From contig JACQJP010000036.1 of the NCBI GenBank assembly GCA_016204975.1, positions 1 to 46,200 of the forward strand: a stretch of 46,200 nucleotides of DNA, given 5' to 3'. Below the pieces are notes generated by a model. That model was not told where the DNA came from, made no database searches, and worked only from the letters and a program-made list of their open reading frames with translations. Both the position numbers and the translations under genes were made by a program. Positions 7,404-16,558 of this stretch are shown here, piece by piece. The DNA comes from Elusimicrobiota bacterium. GTDB lineage: Bacteria; Elusimicrobiota; Elusimicrobia; JACQJP01. Numbering within the stretch: the first letter of the stretch is position 1; every line of letters starts with the position of its first letter.

Positions 7404-8738
7404 CTAAACTCCTATATTTTTGCGTGGCTCAGTAAGATCGGATACTTGAAGAAGTCCCATGGGAAAAGCGGCAGAACCGATATCCCTCCGATATTGCATC
7501 CCCTCAAAATGAATCCCGGAGATGGTATCATAAGCCTTTCGGCAAGCCTCCTCCAAGTTCGGGGCCTTCCCCACAACCGATAGGACCCTTCCCCCGGCCG
7601 TCCGCCATCTCTTCTCATCCCGCTCCACGGCAGAATGGAAAAGAAAAACTCCGGGAGACCATTGCTCCTGAAGCCCCATGATCTCCCGCCCCTTCCGCAC
7701 AGAGCCTGGATAGCCTTCGCTGGCCAGCACCACGCAGCAGGAAGCCGCCGCAGGCTCCACCGCCTCCGGCATCAGGGAGAGGCGCCCGGTCAAAACCGCC
7801 TCGATCCACTCCGCCAAGTCCTGTTCCCAGACCGACAAAAGCGCCTGAGTTTCCGGATCCCCAAAGCGGACATTAAACTCCAACACAAAGGGCTCTTTCC
7901 CTTTCCATAAAATCCCAAAATAGATCAGACCGCGATATTCCAAAGATTCTTCCTCAAGCCCTTTGAGATAGGGCCGAAAAACCTTCTCCTCCAACTTCTC
8001 CCAAAGCTCTTGAGATACCTCTGCCGGCACTGCGGTCCCCATACCCCCGGTGTTTGGTCCCCGATCGCCCTCCTGCAAGCGCTTATAGTCCTGTGCTGCG
8101 GGCAACGCCCGAAGACTTTTCCCATCGCAAAAAGCCAAGACCGAAGCCTCCCAGCCCTGCAAAAATTCCTCCACGACCACCCTCGCCCCGGAGGGGCCCA
8201 GGCACCTAAGGACCAAAAGCTGCTGCAAAACCTCCTGAGCGGCCTCCAGACTCTCGCAGAGGAAGACCCCCTTCCCGGAGGCCAGGCCCTCCGCCTTGAG
8301 GACCACCCGGGAGTGGCCCTGCTTCAGGAGCCGGCGCACATAGGCGAGCGCAAGCTCTTTTTCCTCAAAGACCTCAAACTCCGCGGTGGGAATCCCGTAC
8401 TTTCTCATGAAATGCTTGGCATAAACCTTGCTGGACTCCAGCCTCGCCGCCTTCCTTTTAGGCCCAAACACCGGAATCTTTTGTGCCGCCAGGGCATCCC
8501 CAATACCTTTCGCCAAAGGAGCCTCCGGCCCCACCAACACCCAATCGATTTTCCTGGAACGCACCAGGTCCGCGTAGGAGTCCCAATCTCCCCGGGCACA
8601 TTCCGGCAGGCAGGTCGCGGAGCCCGCCATGCCCGCATTGCCGGGAGCGCAAAAGATTTTGGAGACGCGCCGGCTAAGCCCCAGCTTCCAGACGAGGGCA
8701 TGCTCCCTTCCTCCGGAGCCAATGACTAGGACGCGCAT
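7404..8738 (-). CDS. purD: Phosphoribosylamine-glycine ligase
   Basis: PurD ligates glycine to phosphoribosylamine with ATP (GAR synthetase). The 444-residue protein has the N-terminal GSGGREHAL motif, GPEAPLAKG, the ATP-grasp region with VLKAEGLASGKGV, the PurD signature RGPNTGGMGT and the metal-binding EFNVRFGDPE. Its start overlaps the end of purF by 13 bp, so translation is coupled. Length is normal for the family, with a short C-terminal extension. Confidence 0.96.
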   Translation of the reverse strand: MRVLVIGSGGREHALVWKLGLSRRVSKIFCAPGNAGMAGSATCLPECARGDWDSYADLVRSRKIDWVLVGPEAPLAKGIGDALAAQKIPVFGPKRKAARLESSKVYAKHFMRKYGIPTAEFEVFEEKELALAYVRRLLKQGHSRVVLKAEGLASGKGVFLCESLEAAQEVLQQLLVLRCLGPSGARVVVEEFLQGWEASVLAFCDGKSLRALPAAQDYKRLQEGDRGPNTGGMGTAVPAEVSQELWEKLEEKVFRPYLKGLEEESLEYRGLIYFGILWKGKEPFVLEFNVRFGDPETQALLSVWEQDLAEWIEAVLTGRLSLMPEAVEPAAASCCVVLASEGYPGSVRKGREIMGLQEQWSPGVFLFHSAVERDEKRWRTAGGRVLSVVGKAPNLEEACRKAYDTISGIHFEGMQYRRDIGSAAFPMGLLQVSDLTEPRKNIGV

Positions 8739-10123
8739 AGCTTCGCGCTCCGTGAGGCGTCCAGCTGGGAACGGATCCTTTCTCCATCCTCACGATACTG
8801 ACCCGTAAAACAAGCGGTGCAAAAATCCTCAGGGGTTTTCCCCGTCGCCCTGAGCATCCCTTCCACCGACAGGAAGGCCAAACTTTCTACTCCCAAAAAC
8901 TTCCGAATCTCCTCCACGGACAGGCGCGAGGCCACCAGCTCCTTTTGCGTGGGGGTGTCAATGCCGTAGAAACAGGGATGGGTAATGGGAGGCGAACCAA
9001 TGCGCAAATGAACCTCTCGGGCCCCCGCGTCATAAATCAGGCGCACCAGCTTTCGACAAGTGGTTCCGCGAACAATAGAATCATCCACCAGCACCACCCG
9101 TCTTGCGCAAACCGCCTCCCGAACCACGGCATACTTGAGCTTGGCTCCAAAATCGCGGATGGACTGGCGTGGCTCGATGAAGGTCCGTCCCACATAGTGA
9201 CTGCGGATCAGCGCCATGGCAAAAGGAATACCGGATTCCTCCGCAAACCCCTCCGCATGCACCACCGCCGAATCGGGAACGGGAATGACCCGATCCGCCC
9301 TGACCGGAGCCTCCCGGGCCAGCTCCCGGCCCATCTGGCGCCGCACCTGGTAGACGCTGGCCTCCCCCGCCCGGCTGGAAGGTTTGGCAAAGTAGACCAA
9401 CTCGAACACGCAAAAACTCCTTCGCACCGCCTCCTCCAAATAACTGGAGGAAAGGCCCCCGGAGTCCAATCGCAAGATTTCGCCCGGAGCCACATCCCGC
9501 AGGTACTGAGCGCCGATCAAGTCAAAGGCACAGGTTTCCGAGGCCACCAGATAGGACTCGCCGTATGAGCCCAGGCAAAGCGGGCGAAAGCCCTTGGGAT
9601 CGCGAACCGCCATCAGAGCTTGAGGAGTCGCCACAACCAGGCTATAGGCCCCACGGACGGCCGCCAAAACGCGGCGCAGGGCTCCCGAAAGATCCCCTCT
9701 CTCCAGGCTCAAGGCCCGCAGGATGACCTCGGTATCAGAGGAGGAGGTGAAGCGAACCCCGCGCCTTTGGAGACGCCTCTTAAGCTCTCCGGAGTTGGTC
9801 AGGTTGCCATTGTGCGCCAAAGCCATCTTCCCCCAAAAGCTCTGGGCAACCAGGGGCTGGGCGTTGCGCACCCCTCCCCGGCCGGCGGTTGCATACCGCA
9901 CATGGCCGATGGCCAAATGGCCGGACAAGGCCGAGAGCTTGCGACGATCGAAAACCGAAGAGACCAATCCCAACCCCACCCGCCGACAAAAACCATGACT
10001 GCCCCAGGAAGCGATCCCCGCCGCCTCTTGTCCGCGATGCTGAAGGGCATGCAGACCCAGTGTGGCCAGGCGAGAGGCCTCTGGATGGTTAAAAATGCCG
10101 AAAACCCCGCATTCCTCCTTCAC
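8726..10123 (-). CDS. purF: Amidophosphoribosyltransferase, Fe-S type
   Basis: PurF makes phosphoribosylamine from PRPP and glutamine, the first committed purine step. The chosen GTG start at 10123 overlaps the purQ stop (GTGA) and gives 465 residues. A four-residue propeptide (VKEE) precedes the nucleophile Cys5 of CGVFGIF. The glutaminase domain has HALQHRGQE and NGNLTN; the PRPP site is VVLVDDSIVRGTT. Cysteines equivalent to the B. subtilis [4Fe-4S] ligands are visible in SFCVFE, HPCFYGID and FCTACF, so the oxygen-sensitive Fe-S form with propeptide processing is likely. Confidence 0.95.
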   Translation of the reverse strand: MKEECGVFGIFNHPEASRLATLGLHALQHRGQEAAGIASWGSHGFCRRVGLGLVSSVFDRRKLSALSGHLAIGHVRYATAGRGGVRNAQPLVAQSFWGKMALAHNGNLTNSGELKRRLQRRGVRFTSSSDTEVILRALSLERGDLSGALRRVLAAVRGAYSLVVATPQALMAVRDPKGFRPLCLGSYGESYLVASETCAFDLIGAQYLRDVAPGEILRLDSGGLSSSYLEEAVRRSFCVFELVYFAKPSSRAGEASVYQVRRQMGRELAREAPVRADRVIPVPDSAVVHAEGFAEESGIPFAMALIRSHYVGRTFIEPRQSIRDFGAKLKYAVVREAVCARRVVLVDDSIVRGTTCRKLVRLIYDAGAREVHLRIGSPPITHPCFYGIDTPTQKELVASRLSVEEIRKFLGVESLAFLSVEGMLRATGKTPEDFCTACFTGQYREDGERIRSQLDASRSAKLCAS

Positions 10124-10872
10124 CCCTTTACCCCCTTTGCATAATCCACGGCCCCTTTCCAAAAAAGGCGCCCGGTGACCCGAACCTTTTGGGAAGTCCA
10201 AGCCGGATGCTGCACGGGCCAGAGAAATCGTTCCGGATGAGGCATCAGACCCAGCACATTGCCCCGAGGGTTGCAAAGCCCCGCCACACGCCCCTCTGAG
10301 CCGTTAGGATTTTCTCCGGCATACCGAAACGGAACCTGGCCTCGGCGAGACAGATCCCTCCAGAAGGAGCGGGACTTGCCCAAAAAACGCCCCTCGGCAT
10401 GCGCCACAGGCCACTCCAAATCCCCAGGCACCCCTTTGAGCCACGCGGCGCGCGAGGCGAACTTGCGCAGCGGCACCCAACGGCACATAAACCTACCGGA
10501 ATTGTTCCAGGTCAGGGTCGCCTCCGGGCAAAAAAGGCCGCCCCCCCCCGGCAGAAGTCCCAACCGCACCAGCACCTGAAACCCGTTGCAGATTCCGATC
10601 ACCAGCTTCCCGGACTGCACGAATTCCTCAAGCGCTCCCCGCAGATGCCAGAGGAGCTTATTCGCCAATATCTTTCCGGAGGCGACATCATCCCCATAGG
10701 AAAACCCCCCCGGCAAAACCAAAATAGAAAAGTCCCGCAGCTCCACTCTCCGCTCCAGAAGATCTCCCATCTGACCCAGGCAAACCTCAGCTCCCGCCAG
10801 AGACAAAGCCTCTGCCGTCTCCCGATCGCAGTTGGTCCCGGGGGCCTTCAAAACCAAGGCATGCGCCTTCAT
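10120..10872 (-). CDS. purQ: Phosphoribosylformylglycinamidine synthase subunit PurQ
   Basis: PurQ is the glutaminase subunit feeding ammonia to PurL. The 250-residue protein starts at ATG 10872, overlapping the upstream kinase gene by 4 bp. It shows the class I amidotransferase pattern: APGTNCDRET at the N terminus, LPGGFSYGDDV, the nucleophile elbow GICNGFQVL, and the late His/Glu in MPHPER. PurS-like and PurL subunits are encoded upstream in the same operon. Confidence 0.94.
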   Translation of the reverse strand: MKAHALVLKAPGTNCDRETAEALSLAGAEVCLGQMGDLLERRVELRDFSILVLPGGFSYGDDVASGKILANKLLWHLRGALEEFVQSGKLVIGICNGFQVLVRLGLLPGGGGLFCPEATLTWNNSGRFMCRWVPLRKFASRAAWLKGVPGDLEWPVAHAEGRFLGKSRSFWRDLSRRGQVPFRYAGENPNGSEGRVAGLCNPRGNVLGLMPHPERFLWPVQHPAWTSQKVRVTGRLFWKGAVDYAKGVKG

Positions 10873-12713
10873 TTTTTTGCCCTTTCCCAACGCAATATCT
10901 TCTGCCACCAACTTCTTTGTGGAGGCAGCCCCTCCAAAAAACGCGCCGAACCCGCAACGGCCGAGGCCACCGGCAACGTGAAACGAAAAACCGAACCTTT
11001 CCCCTCCGCACTCTCCACCCACATCTGGCCCTTGTGCAGATGCACCAGCGCCTTGGCGATGGAGAGCCCCAGACCGGTCCCCTCCGCGGCCTTTTCCCCC
11101 ACCAACAGTTGCACAAATTTATCAAAGATGCGCTGCTGATCCTTTGCGGGAATCCCCCGGCCGGTATCCTCCACCGAAAATACCACGCAACCGGGGAAAG
11201 AGGGGTTCACACCGGCCCTCAGACTCACCCGACCTCCCCGGGGGGTAAATTTCAAGGCATTGGAAATTAGATTAGAAAAAACCTGATGAATTCTCCCGGA
11301 ATCCGCCAAAACCTGAGGCAGCCCGGACTCAGGTTCCAGATGGAGAGCGATGTGGGCCGACTTGGCCCAGTAGGCAAAGTCTTCCGCCGCCTCCCTTAGT
11401 AAAAGCTCCGGAGCGGCGGGAACCGGATGGGCCGTCATCCGCCCGGCTTGAATCTTTGAAAAATCCAGAATATCCCGGATCAGAGACATCAAGCGCTGGA
11501 CATTCTTTGAGGCGATCTGCAACACCCTCTTGTGCTCGGGGCTCCAGGAGCCTGCGGACTCCCCCAAGAGCTCCAAAGAGGTGGAGATCGAGGTCAGGGG
11601 GTTGCGCAGCTCATGAGTGACGCTGGCCACAAACTCCCGCTGCATCCTTTCCAGCTCCCGATACTTGGTCAAGTCGCTTAAGACGGAGACCATCCCCACC
11701 ACCTTTCCCTCCTGGTTTTTGATGGTGGCGGTAGAGGCCCGCAGCGTCCGACAGACTCCCTCTTCACCACGCAGCTCCACCTCCCTCACCCCGGCTCCGG
11801 ATTCAGGCCCTCCCAGCTCCCTGGCCATAGCCAGGATCTGCGCCCGGCGGTCCTGCTCGCCTAAGGGCTTCCCGGCCATCTCCGAAAGTCGCCCTCCATA
11901 AAGCTTCTCCGCAGCATCGTTCATCATCATCACCTGGCCCTGAGCATCCACCACCACCACCCCTTCCGCCAAACTGGACAGAACCCCCGAGGTACGCTCC
12001 TGCTCAAATTTCAGGGTCTTTTTTTCCCGCTCCAGGGTCTCCGTGGCCTCCCGGATCCGCCGCTCCAAATCCTTTTGGCAGCGATCCAAGACATACTCCA
12101 AAAACCGGCTCTGCTCCTGCGGGTCTTGGACCGCTTTCTGAACCAGCTCCCGGAGGGCTTGCTCCCAGGAAACCATCTCCACGTCTTTATTAGGATCGGG
12201 TCCTTTATTAAGATCGGGTCCCTCCGTAGATGGGGAGGGGGGGGCTGGGGAGGGTGGAATCTGCGCGGGGGCAGCAGGAGGCTCTCGGTCCACCTTGGCG
12301 TATACTGAGAAGTTGACCTGAACCCCCTTCAAACCCCTGGTTTTCAACCACTCCTGCGCGCTACCGCCTCGAAGGCTCTCCGGCTTGGCGGACAAAAACT
12401 CATAAAAAAGCTTCCACTCCTGCCGCTGGATATGGGGCAGAAACACGACGCTGCGCAGATTCATCCGGCGAAACAGGACGGTAAAGGGCGCCGGAAACTG
12501 CTGCAGGTTTCCGATGACCACGCCGTTTAAAAGCAGCTTCTCCCCATCCACCGAGAAGGAACACTCCCCCTGCTCCCGAACCAGGTCGCGACACAGATCC
12601 CAAGACTCCTCGATGGATTTCTCAACGGAGGGATGGTCCATCCGGTAAAGCACCATCTGTCCGGCCGTCTTGCCGATGGAACGGATCAAGCGCAGGACCT
12701 TTTGAGTCTCCAT
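10869..12713 (-). CDS. Soluble PAS-domain sensor histidine kinase inside the pur operon
   Basis: The ATG at 12713 shares a base with the purL stop (TGATG) and the gene ends in an ATGA overlap with purQ, giving 614 residues. No membrane segment is visible. Residues 1-170 form an unrecognised domain (RMDHPSVEKSIEE, FSVDGEKLLLNG). A Pro-rich linker and a coiled coil follow, then a PAS-like domain (SSLAEGVVVVDAQGQVMMMN). The kinase core has the H-box VTHELRNPLTS, N-box SNLISNALKFTP, VEDTGRGIP and GTGLGLSIAK. No response regulator or output domain is nearby. A role in sensing purine or growth state is inference from the location only. Confidence 0.88.
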   Translation of the reverse strand: METQKVLRLIRSIGKTAGQMVLYRMDHPSVEKSIEESWDLCRDLVREQGECSFSVDGEKLLLNGVVIGNLQQFPAPFTVLFRRMNLRSVVFLPHIQRQEWKLFYEFLSAKPESLRGGSAQEWLKTRGLKGVQVNFSVYAKVDREPPAAPAQIPPSPAPPSPSTEGPDLNKGPDPNKDVEMVSWEQALRELVQKAVQDPQEQSRFLEYVLDRCQKDLERRIREATETLEREKKTLKFEQERTSGVLSSLAEGVVVVDAQGQVMMMNDAAEKLYGGRLSEMAGKPLGEQDRRAQILAMARELGGPESGAGVREVELRGEEGVCRTLRASTATIKNQEGKVVGMVSVLSDLTKYRELERMQREFVASVTHELRNPLTSISTSLELLGESAGSWSPEHKRVLQIASKNVQRLMSLIRDILDFSKIQAGRMTAHPVPAAPELLLREAAEDFAYWAKSAHIALHLEPESGLPQVLADSGRIHQVFSNLISNALKFTPRGGRVSLRAGVNPSFPGCVVFSVEDTGRGIPAKDQQRIFDKFVQLLVGEKAAEGTGLGLSIAKALVHLHKGQMWVESAEGKGSVFRFTLPVASAVAGSARFLEGLPPQRSWWQKILRWERAKK

Positions 12714-15094
12714 CACTTGTTCGCGCCCTCGCTCCTTCTCCACGCCCTCCCAAGCTCTGGAAGTCCCACGCGGACAAGGGGGATCCCTGTCGTGCCCTTC
12801 ACCTCCAAAACCGGCTCCTCCTGTACCCGGCCGACCCTCCGGAAGGGAACCCCCCTCCACAAATCCTCCAACCCGGCGGCATCTCGCGGAGAAACCTCCA
12901 CCAGAAAACGGCTGTGGGATTCCGAAAAAAGAATCACAAAATCTTCATACTCTCTATAAATTCCCATCCTGGGAACCTTCCCCAGGTCCAGATGCGCCCC
13001 TTTCCCGGACCCCAAAACCATCTCTGCAATGGCCACTCCCAATCCCCCATCCGAAAGATCGTGGCAGGCCCGCAGGAGGTCGTGATTCTGCGCTTCCCTC
13101 AAGGCCTGGAGAATCCTGCGCGAGTCCTTCCAACGCACCGCAGGAACCCTGCCGCAATCTTTCCCCAGAACCCCCTCTCCCTGCGAACTCCCCAGTTCCT
13201 GCAAAGTCATTCCCAAAAGATAGAGCCAATTCCCGGCGCGCTTGAACTCCATCGAAACCAGCTTCCGGATGTCCGAAAGGATCCCTACCGCGGTCACCAG
13301 AAGAACCGTGGGGATGGATAAGTCCTTTCCCTTCACCCGAGCGGTGTTGTGTAAGCTGTCCTTGCCGGAAATGAAAGGGTATCCCAATCCCCGGGCTCCG
13401 TCGTAGCAGGCCTGCGAAGCCCTGGTCAGTTCCCCCAAGATCTCCGGCACCTCGGGATCGCCGGCGCAAAAGTTATCCAAAAGGGCAACTCTACGAAGCC
13501 TCCCCCCCACGCAATGAAGGTTGCGCACCGCCTCCTCCAACGCGCCGGCCGCCATGGCATAAGCGTCTTTCACGGCGCAGCGTGGGCGGATCCCTTGGGC
13601 CACCGCGACCCCAAAAAACTTTTCCGGCAGGGGCCTCAAAACCGAGGCATCCTGCGGGGCTCCACCGGTCGGCCCGGAAAAAGGCTTCAGAACCGTGCGG
13701 CCCTGCACCTCGTGGTCATACTGGCGGAGGATCCACTCTTTGCTGGAGACGTCCGGGCTGGAAAGCACCTCCAACAGGGTCCGACGGATCCGGCGGGACT
13801 TTTTGGGAAGGGGAACGCTCAGAAGTTCCAGACTCGGCTCTTTCTCCGCAGTGGCACGGGCCCGCAGCCTCCTCTTGGGACACCCGGCATGCAAAAACGA
13901 AAGCGCCAGATCCACGATTTTTTCCTGCTGATAAAAAACCTGAAGCCTTCCGGAATCTAAAACCTCTCCCACCCGGGCCGCCTCCACCCCGTACGCCCGG
14001 AACAAATCCTCCCAGGCCCCGGCGCATGCCGGGGGAACCCCAAAAACCATCCGCTCCTGGGACTCCGAAAGCCAGATCTGCCACCCTTCCATCGGAGAGT
14101 ATTTAAGTTTTACCGCATCCAGCCGGACCCTCGCGCCCAAAGAGGCCGCCATCTCCCCAATGGCGGAGGATAAGCCTCCCGCCCCGCAGTCCGTCACGCA
14201 CCGGTAGAGCCTGCGGTCCCTGGCCACCACCATGACATCCGCCAGCTTTTTTTCCACGACGGGGTGCCCAATCTGAACCACCCCGGAGGAGCGCACTCCG
14301 TTTAGGGTGCCTTGGGAGACGCCCTCGGTCAAGGAGGCAGAGGAAAAGGTGGCCCCCCCCAACCCGTCCAAACCCGTCCGCCCGCCGGCCACCATCAGTA
14401 TGTCTCCCGGACGCACCTTCTTCTCAACGGCCCACCGGGGCAGAAGCCCCAGACAACCGCAAAAGACGAGGGGAATGCGGCGAAAGCGCGGGTGAAAACA
14501 AACCGCTCCCGAGATGGTGGGAATGCCCATGCGGTTGCCGTAGTCTCGAACCCCCTCCACAACCCCCGTCAAAATCCGGCGGGATCTGAAATCCTCCGGA
14601 GGGCCTACGCAGAAAACATCGGTGCCGGCGATGGGCTCCGCCCCCAGGCCGCATCCTAAGATATCCCGAATCACCCCTCCCAACCCCGTCGAGGCTCCTC
14701 CATAGGGCTCCAGGGCGCTGGGATGGTTGTGGGTCTCCACCTTGACCGCAATGCCCCACCTGTCATCCAAGGCCACCACCCCCGCATTGTCCTTAAAAAC
14801 AGACCAGCACCACGGGAGATTCAACTCCCGGGTCGCCCGAAAAACGGTTTCCTTCAAAAGATCCCGATAAACCCTGACCCTGCCGGTTCGGGCTCCATCT
14901 TTGGAAACATTTTCCAAGCGAACCTCCCCCCGCATCGTCTTGTGTCCGCAATGCTCCGACCAGGTTTGAGCCAGGGTCTCCATCTCGGCCCGGGTAGGCT
15001 CCCTTCCCTGAGAGGCAAAATAGGCGTCAATTCTGCGTAGCTCCGCTACGTTCAAAGCCCACCCATGGCGACGGCCGTGAGAGGTGAGTGTCAT
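12713..15094 (-). CDS. purL: Phosphoribosylformylglycinamidine synthase subunit PurL (small type)
   Basis: PurL converts FGAR to FGAM using ammonia from PurQ. The 793 residues match the small PurL that works with separate PurQ and PurS. Visible motifs include TWSEHCGHKT near the N terminus, VKVETHNHPSALEPYGGASTG, GAGGLSSAIGEMA, SKEWILRQYDHEVQG, GKDSLHNT, and LSDGGLGVAIAEM near the end. The start overlaps the upstream PurS-like gene (ATGA) and the stop overlaps the histidine kinase gene. Confidence 0.95.
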   Translation of the reverse strand: MTLTSHGRRHGWALNVAELRRIDAYFASQGREPTRAEMETLAQTWSEHCGHKTMRGEVRLENVSKDGARTGRVRVYRDLLKETVFRATRELNLPWCWSVFKDNAGVVALDDRWGIAVKVETHNHPSALEPYGGASTGLGGVIRDILGCGLGAEPIAGTDVFCVGPPEDFRSRRILTGVVEGVRDYGNRMGIPTISGAVCFHPRFRRIPLVFCGCLGLLPRWAVEKKVRPGDILMVAGGRTGLDGLGGATFSSASLTEGVSQGTLNGVRSSGVVQIGHPVVEKKLADVMVVARDRRLYRCVTDCGAGGLSSAIGEMAASLGARVRLDAVKLKYSPMEGWQIWLSESQERMVFGVPPACAGAWEDLFRAYGVEAARVGEVLDSGRLQVFYQQEKIVDLALSFLHAGCPKRRLRARATAEKEPSLELLSVPLPKKSRRIRRTLLEVLSSPDVSSKEWILRQYDHEVQGRTVLKPFSGPTGGAPQDASVLRPLPEKFFGVAVAQGIRPRCAVKDAYAMAAGALEEAVRNLHCVGGRLRRVALLDNFCAGDPEVPEILGELTRASQACYDGARGLGYPFISGKDSLHNTARVKGKDLSIPTVLLVTAVGILSDIRKLVSMEFKRAGNWLYLLGMTLQELGSSQGEGVLGKDCGRVPAVRWKDSRRILQALREAQNHDLLRACHDLSDGGLGVAIAEMVLGSGKGAHLDLGKVPRMGIYREYEDFVILFSESHSRFLVEVSPRDAAGLEDLWRGVPFRRVGRVQEEPVLEVKGTTGIPLVRVGLPELGRAWRRSEGANK

Positions 15095-15579
15095 TTAAGA
15101 GAAAAATACTGGATGAGGGGATTGAGCAATGTCCGGGAAAGGACCGAACGAAGTTTCCTCCTAGGGGGGACCCGGTCTGCAAAACACAACTCATAGCGCC
15201 GTCCCGTGCGCACACGATCTACCGAGAAAATGCCCATATCCGCCAAGGCCTCTTGGACGCTTTCTCCGACCGCATCGGTGACCCCCCCCAGAAACCACAC
15301 CTCTGCGTACACCCGCCCCCGGAGAGGCGATGGGACCTCCCCGAAAGAGTAGTTTTCAGAAATTGGGTCGCACAAAAGCTCTCGGGCGATCCGCAGGCGC
15401 TCGGCCTGGGACAGATCCCCTTCGATGCGGTAGAGATGAAAGGTTCGAACCTGCCGCAGGGAAGGTCCAAAACTTTCCTCCAGGGCTCTGGCCCACCGCT
15501 TACCCAGCGCATCCCAACCGGCTTTTTTGGAACCCACCTCCACCACAAAGGACCCGGTCTGACTCAGGGCGTTCTTCAT
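15091..15579 (-). CDS. purS: PurS-like subunit, duplicated (PurL N-terminal domain as a separate protein)
   Basis: The 162-residue product is twice the usual PurS length. The first half (FVVEVGSKKAGWDALG ... VRTFHLYRIEGDLSQAE) and the second (YAEVWFLGGVTDAVGESVQEAL ... VDRVRTGRRYEL) look like two PurS units, joined by a RIARELLCDPISENYSF segment. This arrangement resembles the N-terminal domain of longer PurL proteins more than a classic PurS tetramer subunit. It overlaps purC and purL by 4 bp each, so a scaffold role in the FGAM synthase complex fits. The assignment rests on position and weak motifs. Confidence 0.75.
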   Translation of the reverse strand: MKNALSQTGSFVVEVGSKKAGWDALGKRWARALEESFGPSLRQVRTFHLYRIEGDLSQAERLRIARELLCDPISENYSFGEVPSPLRGRVYAEVWFLGGVTDAVGESVQEALADMGIFSVDRVRTGRRYELCFADRVPPRRKLRSVLSRTLLNPLIQYFSLK

Positions 15580-16433
15580 CCCTCCACCATCCTGCGCAAG
15601 ACCTCTCGATATCTTTTCCGGATCTGCTCCACCACCTCCGGAGGCAAGGGAGGCGCCGGCGGTTTTTTATCCCAGCCGAGGCCCTCCAGATAATCCCGAA
15701 CCACCTGCTTGTCAAAAACATTTTGAGGCCGGCCCGGGCTATACTCCGAGGCGTCCCAGTAGCGGGAAGAATCCGGTGTGAAGGCCTCATCAATCAAGGC
15801 CAGCTCCCGGCCGAGCCATCCAAACTCAAACTTGGTGTCCGCCAGAATCAAACCCTTCTCCAAACACAAGCCATGAGCGAAGCGATAGAGGGCCAGGCTC
15901 ATCCGCCGGAGATGCTCCGCCGACGCTTGCCCAACTCGGGCCTCAAGCTCTTCAAAGTCTATGGGGCGGTCGTGTCGGCCTCCCTCTTCCTTGGTGGTGG
16001 GGGTGAATAAAGGCTCCACCAGTCGCTCCGATTCCCGCAGGCCCGGCGGAAGGGATATCCCGCAGATGTGCCCCTCCTGCACATAAGACTTCCATCCCGA
16101 TCCGGCCAGGTATCCGCGCACCACACACTCCACATCCACGCGCTCGGCCCGGCGCACCAGCATGGAGCGGCCTGCAAACTCCTCGGCGTCAAAGCCCAAC
16201 TTCCCAATCTCGCTCCAATCCTCGGATAGAAAATGGGTGGGACAAAAACTGCAGACCTGCCGGAACCAGAAAGAGGAAATCGCCGTCAAGATCTTGCCCT
16301 TGTCGCCAATGACGGTTGGTAACACATGATCGAAGGCGGAGATGCGGTCTGTGGCCACCAGCAGCAGCCGCTCCCCCAAGTCATAGACATCCCGCACTTT
16401 CCCGCGGGCATAGAGAGGAAATTGGAGCCTCAT
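15576..16433 (-). CDS. purC: SAICAR synthetase
   Basis: PurC joins aspartate to CAIR using ATP. The 285-residue protein begins with the family start RGKVRDVYDLGERLLLVATDRISAFD and contains [27 protein letters not shown] and the late ILADTKFEFG and DEAFTPDSSRYW motifs. It is the first gene of the minus-strand purine operon. The 125 bp to the divergent transporter start has a TATAGA box-like sequence on the minus strand but no convincing full promoter or PurR-type operator. Confidence 0.95.
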   Translation of the reverse strand: MRLQFPLYARGKVRDVYDLGERLLLVATDRISAFDHVLPTVIGDKGKILTAISSFWFRQVCSFCPTHFLSEDWSEIGKLGFDAEEFAGRSMLVRRAERVDVECVVRGYLAGSGWKSYVQEGHICGISLPPGLRESERLVEPLFTPTTKEEGGRHDRPIDFEELEARVGQASAEHLRRMSLALYRFAHGLCLEKGLILADTKFEFGWLGRELALIDEAFTPDSSRYWDASEYSPGRPQNVFDKQVVRDYLEGLGWDKKPPAPPLPPEVVEQIRKRYREVLRRMVEG

Positions 16434-16489
16434 CTGCCGTTCGAGAGTAGGGTACCAAAAAAACTTCCTCTATAAAAGTGAGCGCGGCG

Positions 16490-16533
16490 CAACCGGGCGA
16501 GCGAGTCCCCAATTCCATTTTGCAAAAGTCCAG
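16490..16533. mobile_element. Isolated right end of the CTGGACTTTTGCAAA MITE-like family
   Basis: This 44-bp segment contains TCCATTTTGCAAAAGTCCAG preceded by GAGTCCCCAAT. It matches the right terminal repeat of the full elements at 21701 and 30778. No left end is present, so this is a remnant or solo end. It lies in the purC-transporter intergenic region, and one longer reading frame runs through it. Confidence 0.7.
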
Positions 16534-16558
16534 TGAAAAAGCTAGCCTATCGCGCCTC

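Noticed and set aside
16478-16558. N-terminal 27-codon extension of the APC permease
   Set aside because: The codons run through a MITE terminal repeat and have no family similarity; ATG 16559 is more likely.
16434-16558. Purine riboswitch or PurR operator upstream of purC
   Set aside because: I could not find the conserved riboswitch core or a PurR-type palindrome in the 125 bp.
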